Below are positions 1-4,497 of a DNA stretch of 10,576 bases, one piece after another (within the stretch, counting starts at the first letter, position 1; every line of letters starts with the position of its first letter). Source of the DNA: Deinococcus sp. Leaf326 (GTDB lineage Bacteria; Deinococcota; Deinococci; Deinococcales; Deinococcaceae); NCBI RefSeq assembly GCF_001424185.1, contig NZ_LMOM01000018.1, positions 36,921 to 47,496 on the forward strand. The letters run 5' to 3'. Under the pieces are notes generated by a model. That model did not search any database. It was not told the DNA's origin and saw only the letters and a list, made by a program, of their open reading frames with translations. A program made the position numbers and the translations under genes.

Positions 1-74
1 TTGCTGACGGTGCTCCAGTCGGCGGGAGCGGGGTTAGAGGCCTGCAGGGTCTGGAGCTGGAGAACTCGGTTCAT
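1..74 (-). CDS. Lanthipeptide-like precursor peptide, copy 1 (partial, runs off the left edge)
   Basis: This is the fourth and last visible copy of a tandem family of 33-residue peptide genes. It starts at the ATG complementary to bases 72-74; only 24 codons are inside the window. Those residues are identical to copy 2, with the leader motif VLQLQTLQ, the segment NPAPADW and the beginning of the STVSNHC block. The upstream ribosome-binding sequence is a degraded AAGGACGTGA. The gene ends outside the window, where further copies, a lanthionine synthetase (LanKC type) and an exporter would be expected if the interpretation is right. The reading frame is certain by comparison with the complete copies; the product class is inferred. 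Confidence 0.8.
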   Translation of the reverse strand, partial: MNRVLQLQTLQASNPAPADWSTVS

Positions 75-126
75 GGGTCACGTCCTTGAAGAGGAGAGGG
101 CGGAGGGGGGAGCCTGACGGTCTGGC

Positions 127-228
127 TCAAGCCAGCTGGTGGCTACCGCAGTGATTGCTGACGGTGCTCCAGTCGGCGGGAGCGGGGTTAGAGGCCTGCA
201 GGGTCTGGAGCTGGAGAACTCGGTTCAT
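127..228 (-). CDS. Lanthipeptide-like precursor peptide, copy 2 (33 aa)
   Basis: A complete small gene, ATG at 228-226 and TGA at 129-127. The peptide has a short N-terminal leader (MNRVLQLQTLQAS), a Pro/Ala linker (NPAPADW) and a C-terminal part STVSNHCGSHQLA. The LQLQ box resembles the LxLQ motif that class III (LanKC) synthetases recognise in leaders, and Ser21-x2-Ser24-x2-Cys27 fits the Ser-x2-Ser-x2-5-Cys pattern from which labionin or methyl-free lanthionine rings are made. There is only one Cys, so one ring is predicted. Copy 2 and copy 3 differ at seven bases in the 102-bp gene; six are silent and one gives Asp/Glu, which is strong evidence for translation. The preceding site is AAGGACGTGA, weaker than that of copy 4. 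No modifying enzyme is in the window, so the RiPP class is an inference. Confidence 0.85.
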   Translation of the reverse strand: MNRVLQLQTLQASNPAPADWSTVSNHCGSHQLA

Positions 229-280
229 GGGTCACGTCCTTGAAGAGGAGAGGGCGGAGGGGGGAGCCTAACGGTCTGGT

Positions 281-382
281 TCAGGCCAGCTGGTGGCTAC
301 CGCAGTGGTTGCTGACGGTACTCCATTCAGCGGGAGCGGGGTTGGAAGCCTGCAGGGTCTGGAGCTGGAGAACTCGGTTCAT
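281..382 (-). CDS. Lanthipeptide-like precursor peptide, copy 3 (33 aa)
   Basis: A complete small gene, ATG at 382-380 and TGA at 283-281, 44 bp after the stop of copy 4 and 52 bp before the start of copy 2. The peptide matches copy 2 except for Glu instead of Asp at position 19. It keeps the VLQLQTLQ leader, the invariant Trp20 and the STVSNHC block, and ends GSHQLA. The ribosome-binding sequence is AAGGATGTGA, one base off the ideal AAGGAGGTGA. The four copies probably form one transcript started to the right of copy 4. As with the others, assignment to class III lanthipeptides rests on the leader box and the Ser-x2-Ser-x2-Cys spacing; another kind of modified or signalling peptide cannot be excluded. 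Confidence 0.85.
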   Translation of the reverse strand: MNRVLQLQTLQASNPAPAEWSTVSNHCGSHQLA

Positions 383-426
383 GGGTCACATCCTTGGAGA
401 AGAGAAGTCGGAGGGACTGGGGTGCC

Positions 427-528
427 TTAGGACAGCTGGACGCTGCTGCAGTGGTTACTGACCGTGCTCCATTCGGCCGGAGCGGGCGCCGAAGCCTGAA
501 GAGTTTGCAGTTGAAGAACTCGTTTCAT
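427..528 (-). CDS. Lanthipeptide-like precursor peptide, copy 4, promoter-proximal and most diverged (33 aa)
   Basis: The first gene of the array, ATG at 528-526 and TAA at 429-427. Its peptide begins MKRVLQLQTLQASAPAPAEW and ends STVSNHCSSVQLS. Compared with copy 3 there are five residue changes (positions 2, 14, 28, 30, 33) but about twelve silent codon changes, so selection keeps the peptide, above all residues 3-13 and 15-27. It is preceded by a near-perfect anti-16S match, AAGGAGGTGA, spaced three bases from the ATG; no other gene in the window has such a site, so this copy is likely to be translated most strongly. The C-terminal tail is richer in Ser (SSVQLS) than in the other copies, so its mature product may differ. 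Role inferred: precursor of a class III lanthipeptide-like product. Confidence 0.88.
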   Translation of the reverse strand: MKRVLQLQTLQASAPAPAEWSTVSNHCSSVQLS

Positions 529-531
529 AGG

Positions 532-541
532 TCACCTCCTT
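532..541 (-). promoter_or_regulatory. Near-perfect ribosome-binding site of the first peptide gene
   Basis: On the minus strand the sequence AAGGAGGTGA ends three bases before the ATG at 528. It matches the 16S rRNA 3' end over ten bases. The equivalent positions before copies 3, 2 and 1 read AAGGATGTGA, AAGGACGTGA and AAGGACGTGA, that is, the central GGAGG is broken in each downstream copy. Confidence 0.85.
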
Positions 542-600
542 AGGGCTGGGGGAGCGCTTTGAACACTTGAACGGTGCTCTCGTTGCTGCTCTTGAGAACA

Positions 601-632
601 GTTGTATCGGCCCCCCTGGGAACGATCTGGGA
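601..632 (-). promoter_or_regulatory. Candidate SARP-type operator and promoter of the peptide array
   Basis: Read on the minus strand, TCCCAGA (632-626) and TCCCAGG (621-615) are direct repeats whose starts are 11 bp apart. Eight bases separate the second heptamer from TACAAC (606-601), a four-of-six match to a -10 box. Known SARP regulators of Streptomyces bind direct heptamers with 11-bp periodicity whose downstream copy lies about 8 bp before the -10 box. The same arrangement, with the same distances, precedes the secreted-peptide gene at 3695-3726. A start near 594 would give an array leader of about 65 bases. Which protein binds here is inferred from the neighbouring SARP-like regulator. 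Confidence 0.5.
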
Positions 633-699
633 CCACTTCCCTGGGAACTGGGAATCTGGAATGACAGATCCTGGGACTGGGCTCAGCGAAGGTCTGGGT
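616..699. repeat. Cluster of CTGGG(A) motifs in the divergent intergenic region
   Basis: CTGGGA begins at 616, 627, 641, 648 and 671, with the near copies CTGGAA at 656, CTGGGC at 677 and CTGGGT at 694. Eight copies in 84 bp is far above chance. On the minus strand, bases 655-646 read ATTCCCAGTT, a ten-base string that also occurs at 3694-3703 in front of the secreted-peptide gene. The cluster fills most of the space between the peptide array and the regulator gene (542-720), in which I see no gene. I found no convincing -35/-10 pair for the regulator itself here. Confidence 0.6.
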
Positions 700-720
700 A
701 GAACCCGGTAGATTCAGGCC

Positions 721-3684
721 ATGTCCCAAGTCAGTTTTCGTGGCATCGCGCGGACGACGGTGCCCCGGGCCCTGGCGTCAGAGGTCATCCGTATGGAGGC
801 CCTGGCGCAGCTTTCCGTGCCTGACCGTCCAAGCGTCGTGTTGTTGGCTCCCAGTGGCTACGGAAAGACCACCCTCCTCGCCCAATACGCCCGGAACACC
901 ACCCGTACGGTGATATGGCTCTCGCTCGGTCCTGGCGATGAGGAAGCAGGGACGTTCAAGAAGAACCTTCACCGCGCATTACAGGGTGTTCTTGACGGGA
1001 TGGAGGAAGATCCCACCAGCTCCTTGATGGATTTTCTCGACTGGAGTGCGGAACGACTTTCTCAGGAGGAAAGAAGCGTCGATATCGTGCTCGACCGCGT
1101 CGAGCATGTAGCGCGGACGCACGGAACAGCGTTAGCAACCTTGATCGGCCTGTTGCCAGAGGGTCACCGATTGCTGATGGCAGGTCTTGATCTGCAGGGG
1201 TTTCCCCTGGCGCGCCTCACTGCGTCTGGCCAGATTGATGTCCTCAGCACAGAACAGCTGCGGTTTACCGCTCAAGAGGCCGGACAGCTGCTGACCGCGC
1301 GGGAAAGTTCGCTGGACATAGACCAGCTCATGGCTACCAGCGAGGGCTGGCCAGTGAGCATCTCACTCAGTCTGATGGATTCGGCAGCCCAGGTGGATGT
1401 CAACCAACTGCTTCAGGACGCTCTTGAACAGCTGCCTGAGGAACTACAGGCTGTTTTGCCCGAATTGGCACTATTCGACGAGTGGGGAGATGAGCTTGGC
1501 GAACTGCTGGAATCCCCACTGCCAGCAGCCTGGCTGAGTACCCTCCGGCGGGCAGGGCTACCGTTGACCCCTCTGGGGCGCGGCTTGTACCGGCCCCATA
1601 TGCTGTTACTCAAACTCCTGGAAAAACAGCTTCAGCGGACACCGGAGAAGAGTCGCCGCATTCATCTTCTCCGGGCTAGTCTCGCCGTGCAGGAGCAGGA
1701 CCTGTCAACGGCGATCCGGCATGCCCGTCAGGCCCATCAGGCCGATTTGATGGAGCTGTACGCCCAAGAATTGTTCCCGACACTTCACAGACAGCGGGAG
1801 TTCAAGCTCCTTGAGGAACTTTCGGCTCTGCATCCTGGTCCTGCTCCGGCATGGTGGGAGGAATTCCAGGCAATTGCCCGTATAGAGATCGGTGAAGGTG
1901 ATAAGGGGCTGGCTCAACTTGAGGGGATGAAGCAGCAGCAGAAGCTCACGGGACTGGGATTTGCCGCGCTGGCCCTGCAGGCAGCTCGCCAGGGCGATTT
2001 CGAAGGACAGTTGTCATCTGCTCAGCAGGGCCTGGCACTGGCTGCCGGTACCAGCCAGACCACATTGTCGATGCAGCTGGCGTCTGCGCTGATTTCGTTG
2101 GAACGTTTCCGCGATGGGGAACAGGTTACGGAGAAACTGATTTCGGATGCTCAGGCACAGCGCAATCAGTTGGCTGAAGCGGATGCCCTGAACATGCATC
2201 AGTACACGCTCCTGATGCAGCGCCGCTGGCCTGAGCGGGAGGCCGTCTTGCAGCGGGCCAGGACTGTTCTTCTGGCTCATGGTCAGCAGAGAAAGGCCTT
2301 GCAAATGGAGGCTGAGCTGAGTGAAGTACTGCTCCGGCAGGGGCGACACGAAGAGGCGGCTCTACTGATCTCAGAGTGCATCGAGCTGGCCCTTCGCACG
2401 CAACCCATTCATCTTCCAACCCTTTACCAGACGCTCGCGCGGTACAAGATGATTCGTGGGGATTGGGAGGGCGCTGCGCAGTCACTCCTCAATGCAGAAG
2501 ACACCATTCACCGGCTGAAGCTTCCTGTCGTCCTGCCCTTCCTGCACGCCAACATGTTTGACCTGTACTCCGCGATAGGCGAGAAACCGCGGGCACAGCG
2601 AGCCTACGAGCAATTGGTCGAGCATACCCAGCGGCCCATCTTCAAGAGATATCTCCTCCCCCTATTCACCGGTATTCATGCCTTGGATGCGGGAGACCTG
2701 ACGGCTGCGGAAACCCACTTGAGGGTTGCGGCTCAGGAGAGCGTGGAGCAGACCCATGCGCTCCGAGCACAACTGCTTCTCCTGGCTATCCAGCAGAGCA
2801 GGGGAACTCTTCTTGCCAAGGAGATCGAGGAAAGCCGCCAGGCCCTTGAGGGCCTCGACATCACCAGCGTCATCTATGCCGATCAGCGCCATTTGATGCC
2901 CCTGCGGCAATTTCTCACCAAGCAGGCCGCCAACCATCCTTTAGTGACGGGAGAGGTTCGTCAGGACGGACCTAAACAGGAAGAACTGCTGCGTGTGGAG
3001 GTAGGCCGGAAAATAGAGGCCTGGGTTGGTGACAGGGCGGTCAAGTTGCCTCTGGCGAAGTCTGGCGAACTTCTGTTCTGGCTGTTGTGGCGTAAGCAGG
3101 GAACCCTGCATGACATTCTCAATGACTTGTGGGATGGTTCGCGCGATCCGAAGCATCACGAGTATTTCCGTGTGGTCGTTCGGCGACTCAGGCAGATGCT
3201 CAAAGAGGCGCTGGACTTCGCTGGCGATCCCATTCCTTATTCCCAGGGGACCTATTCCTTACAGCCTGAGCTACGGATCGTCCTCAATTTGCAGGCGGCT
3301 CTTGGCACAGCGCAGCAAGGAGAATATGAAGCACTCTTGAGCCTACCTATCGAAGGTCTGGCCGGTGATCTTACGGCCGAGTGGGTGGACGGTGTGCGGG
3401 AGACGATTCGTCGGGATCAGCTCTACGCCCTGGGTGAAATTGAGAGTCGTCTGGTGAAGACACAGCCGGCTCAGGCGGTCGCTCTGCTCAAGCTTGCTGT
3501 CCGGGCCCAGCCGGCGGAGGGAGAGACGCACCTGGCTCTGATTCGTACATTGCTGAGCGCTCAGCCGTCGGAGGCGAGCAGCGCGTTCCAGGTGTACCGG
3601 GGCATGTTGGAGAAGGAATACGGTGAATCGCCTTCGGTAGAGACGCTGCGGCAACTCAGGGATCTGGGACTCAATACGGGGTAG
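721..3684 (+). CDS. Large SARP-type regulator: STAND ATPase, TPR-like array, winged helix and BTAD domain (987 aa)
   Basis: A cytoplasmic transcription regulator of MalT-like build in its N-terminal part. Residues 1-300 hold a STAND/NTPase module with a Walker A loop APSGYGKT (43-50) and a Walker B-like strand VDIVLDRVEHV (120-130). Residues about 300-740 are helical, leucine- and alanine-rich, and look like a TPR superhelix. From about 755 an OmpR-like winged-helix domain follows (through the helix around FRVVVRRLRQML), and about 855-987 is a bacterial transcriptional activator domain ending YRGMLEKEYGESPSVETLRQL-type, typical of SARPs. There is no C-terminal LuxR helix-turn-helix, so it is not a true MalT. 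The ATG at 721 has only a poor ribosome-binding site. It is divergent from the peptide array and followed by a secreted-peptide gene, suggesting that it senses a peptide through the TPR part and activates both promoters. Ligand and targets are inferred. Confidence 0.85.
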   Translation: MSQVSFRGIARTTVPRALASEVIRMEALAQLSVPDRPSVVLLAPSGYGKTTLLAQYARNTTRTVIWLSLGPGDEEAGTFKKNLHRALQGVLDGMEEDPTSSLMDFLDWSAERLSQEERSVDIVLDRVEHVARTHGTALATLIGLLPEGHRLLMAGLDLQGFPLARLTASGQIDVLSTEQLRFTAQEAGQLLTARESSLDIDQLMATSEGWPVSISLSLMDSAAQVDVNQLLQDALEQLPEELQAVLPELALFDEWGDELGELLESPLPAAWLSTLRRAGLPLTPLGRGLYRPHMLLLKLLEKQLQRTPEKSRRIHLLRASLAVQEQDLSTAIRHARQAHQADLMELYAQELFPTLHRQREFKLLEELSALHPGPAPAWWEEFQAIARIEIGEGDKGLAQLEGMKQQQKLTGLGFAALALQAARQGDFEGQLSSAQQGLALAAGTSQTTLSMQLASALISLERFRDGEQVTEKLISDAQAQRNQLAEADALNMHQYTLLMQRRWPEREAVLQRARTVLLAHGQQRKALQMEAELSEVLLRQGRHEEAALLISECIELALRTQPIHLPTLYQTLARYKMIRGDWEGAAQSLLNAEDTIHRLKLPVVLPFLHANMFDLYSAIGEKPRAQRAYEQLVEHTQRPIFKRYLLPLFTGIHALDAGDLTAAETHLRVAAQESVEQTHALRAQLLLLAIQQSRGTLLAKEIEESRQALEGLDITSVIYADQRHLMPLRQFLTKQAANHPLVTGEVRQDGPKQEELLRVEVGRKIEAWVGDRAVKLPLAKSGELLFWLLWRKQGTLHDILNDLWDGSRDPKHHEYFRVVVRRLRQMLKEALDFAGDPIPYSQGTYSLQPELRIVLNLQAALGTAQQGEYEALLSLPIEGLAGDLTAEWVDGVRETIRRDQLYALGEIESRLVKTQPAQAVALLKLAVRAQPAEGETHLALIRTLLSAQPSEASSAFQVYRGMLEKEYGESPSVETLRQLRDLGLNTG

Positions 3685-3694
3685 AGGGAGACAT

Positions 3695-3726
3695 TCCCAG
3701 TTGATTCCCACCCCTGGGTCTAAGCT
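3695..3726 (+). promoter_or_regulatory. Candidate SARP-type operator and promoter of the secreted peptide gene
   Basis: TCCCAGT (3695-3701) and TCCCACC (3706-3712) are direct repeats with starts 11 bp apart; eight bases later lies TAAGCT (3721-3726), a TAnnnT -10 box. The start-to-start distance from second repeat to -10 box is 15 bp, identical to the site before the peptide array. A transcript starting near 3733 would carry the ribosome-binding site AAGGAG at 3742-3747. The promoter lies in the 71-bp gap behind the regulator gene, so the peptide gene can be switched on separately from it, as positive feedback would require. Confidence 0.5.
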
Positions 3727-3755
3727 TCAGCCATACCAACCAAGGAGCGAACACC

Positions 3756-3944
3756 ATGAACAAACTGAACATCCCGATGCTGATCTGTACCCTCTTCGTG
3801 GCCACTACGCTGAGCGCTCCTGCGCAGGCTCAGGATGTTCAAGTTCAGGCTACAGTGACTGCTCCCACGGTCCCCCCGATTCCGTCGTGGCCGCCTATTG
3901 GTTGGCCGGACGGAGGTAGTGAATGGAAACAACTCAACGACTAA
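3756..3944 (+). CDS. Small secreted Pro/Trp-rich peptide, possible pheromone (62 aa)
   Basis: A complete small gene with the ribosome-binding site AAGGAG eight bases before the ATG. The product has a classical signal peptide: Lys3, a hydrophobic stretch from about 6 to 20, and a signal peptidase I site APAQA before Gln26. The mature 37 residues start QDVQVQATVT, continue TVPPIPSWPPIGWPDGG and end SEWKQLND; they contain three Trp (45, 50, 57) and no Cys after processing. No domain is recognised. Position behind a TPR/SARP regulator, with a matching operator, recalls regulator-pheromone pairs such as those of the RRNPP group, but that family is different and the pheromone role is an inference. 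A secreted accessory or immunity peptide is the main alternative. Confidence 0.75.
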   Translation: MNKLNIPMLICTLFVATTLSAPAQAQDVQVQATVTAPTVPPIPSWPPIGWPDGGSEWKQLND

Positions 3945-4180
3945 AACAACTTCAATCGGTTTGCGTGGTTGTGCGGGAGAGTATCTGCACAGCCCATCAA
4001 TCACAGTTTTTGACCTTCGATCAGCTCCTGCACTCGCTGAGCACCTCCAGAACCGGACCCGAAGCGGTCGTTGTGATTGATTCTCTAAATGAGATGTTTG
4101 ATCAGTATGGTGGAGACGAGTATATTGTGGCGCGCGCTTACCTAAATCAGCTCCGAAATGATTTCGGTGAAGATGAATAA
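3923..4180 (+). CDS. Small acidic cytoplasmic protein of unknown function (85 aa)
   Basis: The ATG at 3923 lies inside the last codons of the secreted-peptide gene (22-bp overlap, different frame) and is preceded by a good site, GGAGGT at 3912-3917, so the two genes are very probably translated together. The product has no signal peptide and no membrane segment. It starts with a helical METTQRLKQLQSV and has a central PEAVVVIDSLNEMFDQYGGDE stretch and an acidic end NDFGEDE. I do not recognise a family. Its tight overlap with the secreted peptide suggests a joint role, for example in immunity, peptide handling or modulation of the upstream regulator, but nothing in the sequence decides between these. 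Confidence 0.7.
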   Translation: METTQRLKQLQSVCVVVRESICTAHQSQFLTFDQLLHSLSTSRTGPEAVVVIDSLNEMFDQYGGDEYIVARAYLNQLRNDFGEDE

Positions 4181-4216
4181 GTGTCTGTCATCCATATTTA
4201 TATAGTTCGCTCAGGA

Positions 4217-4245
4217 TTTATATACTACACCAATTCCTTAATAAT
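4217..4245 (+). promoter_or_regulatory. Candidate promoter of the structured RNA
   Basis: TTTATA (4217-4222) and AATAAT (4240-4245) are separated by 17 bp and match the -35 and -10 consensus at four and five of six positions. Transcription would start near 4252, just upstream of the closing helix of the RNA. A second -10-like box, TATACT, is at 4221-4226 but lacks a good -35 partner. Confidence 0.4.
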
Positions 4246-4270
4246 AAGATAGTCGAATGAGACCTTTAGG

Positions 4271-4372
4271 GTCCTAGACTGCACGAACAGGACTACCAAG
4301 TGAATGCTGTGAGCCTCGTTATAGCTATGGAGGAGCGTTCGTAGGTAGCCCTTTTCGGGAAGCCGCTAGGAC
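4271..4372 (+). ncRNA. Structured RNA element (riboswitch-like leader or small RNA)
   Basis: The strand can fold into a compact three-way junction. The closing helix pairs GTCCTAG (4271-4277) with CTAGGAC (4366-4372), a perfect 7-bp match across about 90 bases. Inside it, ACGAAC (4283-4288) pairs with GTTCGT (4337-4342). That arm continues with CTaCCA pairing TGGaGG and ends in a hairpin GCTGTGA/TTATAGC (4306-4325) with a 6-base loop. The second arm is GGTAGCCC/GGGAAGCC (4344-4364) around a TTTTC loop, with an A/A and G/A internal pair. An intrinsic terminator follows three bases after the closing helix. The next gene encodes a cyclic-di-GMP phosphodiesterase, so a nucleotide-sensing attenuator is possible. 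I could not match it to a known riboswitch class; it may equally be a free small RNA of about 160 bases. Confidence 0.5.
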
Positions 4373-4374
4373 TG

Positions 4375-4411
4375 GCACTCCCAGACCTCCGAGGGTTTGG
4401 GAGTGCTTTTT
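4375..4411 (+). terminator. Strong intrinsic terminator
   Basis: GCACTCCCAGACC (4375-4387) pairs with GGTTTGGGAGTGC (4394-4406) in a 13-bp stem with one G/T pair and a 6-base loop, followed by five T (4407-4411). It ends the structured RNA and any readthrough from the upstream peptide operon, and lies 86 bp before the HD-GYP start. Confidence 0.9.
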
Positions 4412-4497
4412 GTCCTCTATAGCTGCGATTCCTGGGCAGAAGATTCCTCTCCAGGCTGTCAGGGCTCTGTAGAAACCCACACCATAAGGTGGAGCAC

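Larger units (their letters stand above)
1..541 (-). repeat. Tandem repeat array of about 150-bp gene units
   Basis: Bases 1-154 and 155-308 are two 154-bp units that are almost identical. Bases 309-454 form a 146-bp unit with more differences, and 455-541 is the most diverged copy. Each unit holds one 102-bp peptide gene plus the 44-52 bp spacer with its ribosome-binding site, all read on the minus strand. The gradient of similarity (most alike at the left, least at the right) suggests recent duplication at the distal end of the operon. The spacers contain no clear terminator hairpins. Confidence 0.95.
4181..4497. other. Intergenic region without a protein gene, carrying a promoter, a structured RNA and a terminator
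   Basis: No plausible protein gene is seen between 4181 and 4497. Bases 4190-4260 are strikingly AT-rich for this window. They are followed by the structured RNA and terminator listed separately, and then by about 86 bases leading to the HD-GYP start codon. Confidence 0.8.

Noticed and set aside
240..461. Plus-strand open frame through the tandem repeats
   Set aside because: It only shadows the repeats; frame conservation and the silent-change pattern favour the minus-strand peptide genes.
1..541. CRISPR array
   Set aside because: The repeats are 146-154 bp, adjoin without unique spacers, and encode conserved peptides.
532..729. A 65-residue minus-strand open frame across the divergent promoter region
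   Set aside because: It covers the CTGGGA cluster and candidate operator, has low-complexity composition and ends in the ribosome-binding site of the first peptide gene; the peptide genes have far better support.
721..3684. Calling the regulator MalT
   Set aside because: The N-terminal ATPase/TPR build is similar, but the C-terminus has winged-helix and BTAD domains instead of a LuxR-type helix-turn-helix.
4271..4372. Assignment of the structured RNA as a cyclic-di-GMP-I riboswitch
   Set aside because: Some strings (CACG, GGTAGC) are similar, but the GNRA-capped arm, the GACGCAAAGCC-like strand and the tetraloop-receptor arrangement are not there. Kept only as a possible diverged or different class.
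4489..4497. GTG at 4489 as the start of the HD-GYP gene
   Set aside because: It lies inside the AAGGTGGAG ribosome-binding site of the ATG at 4498.
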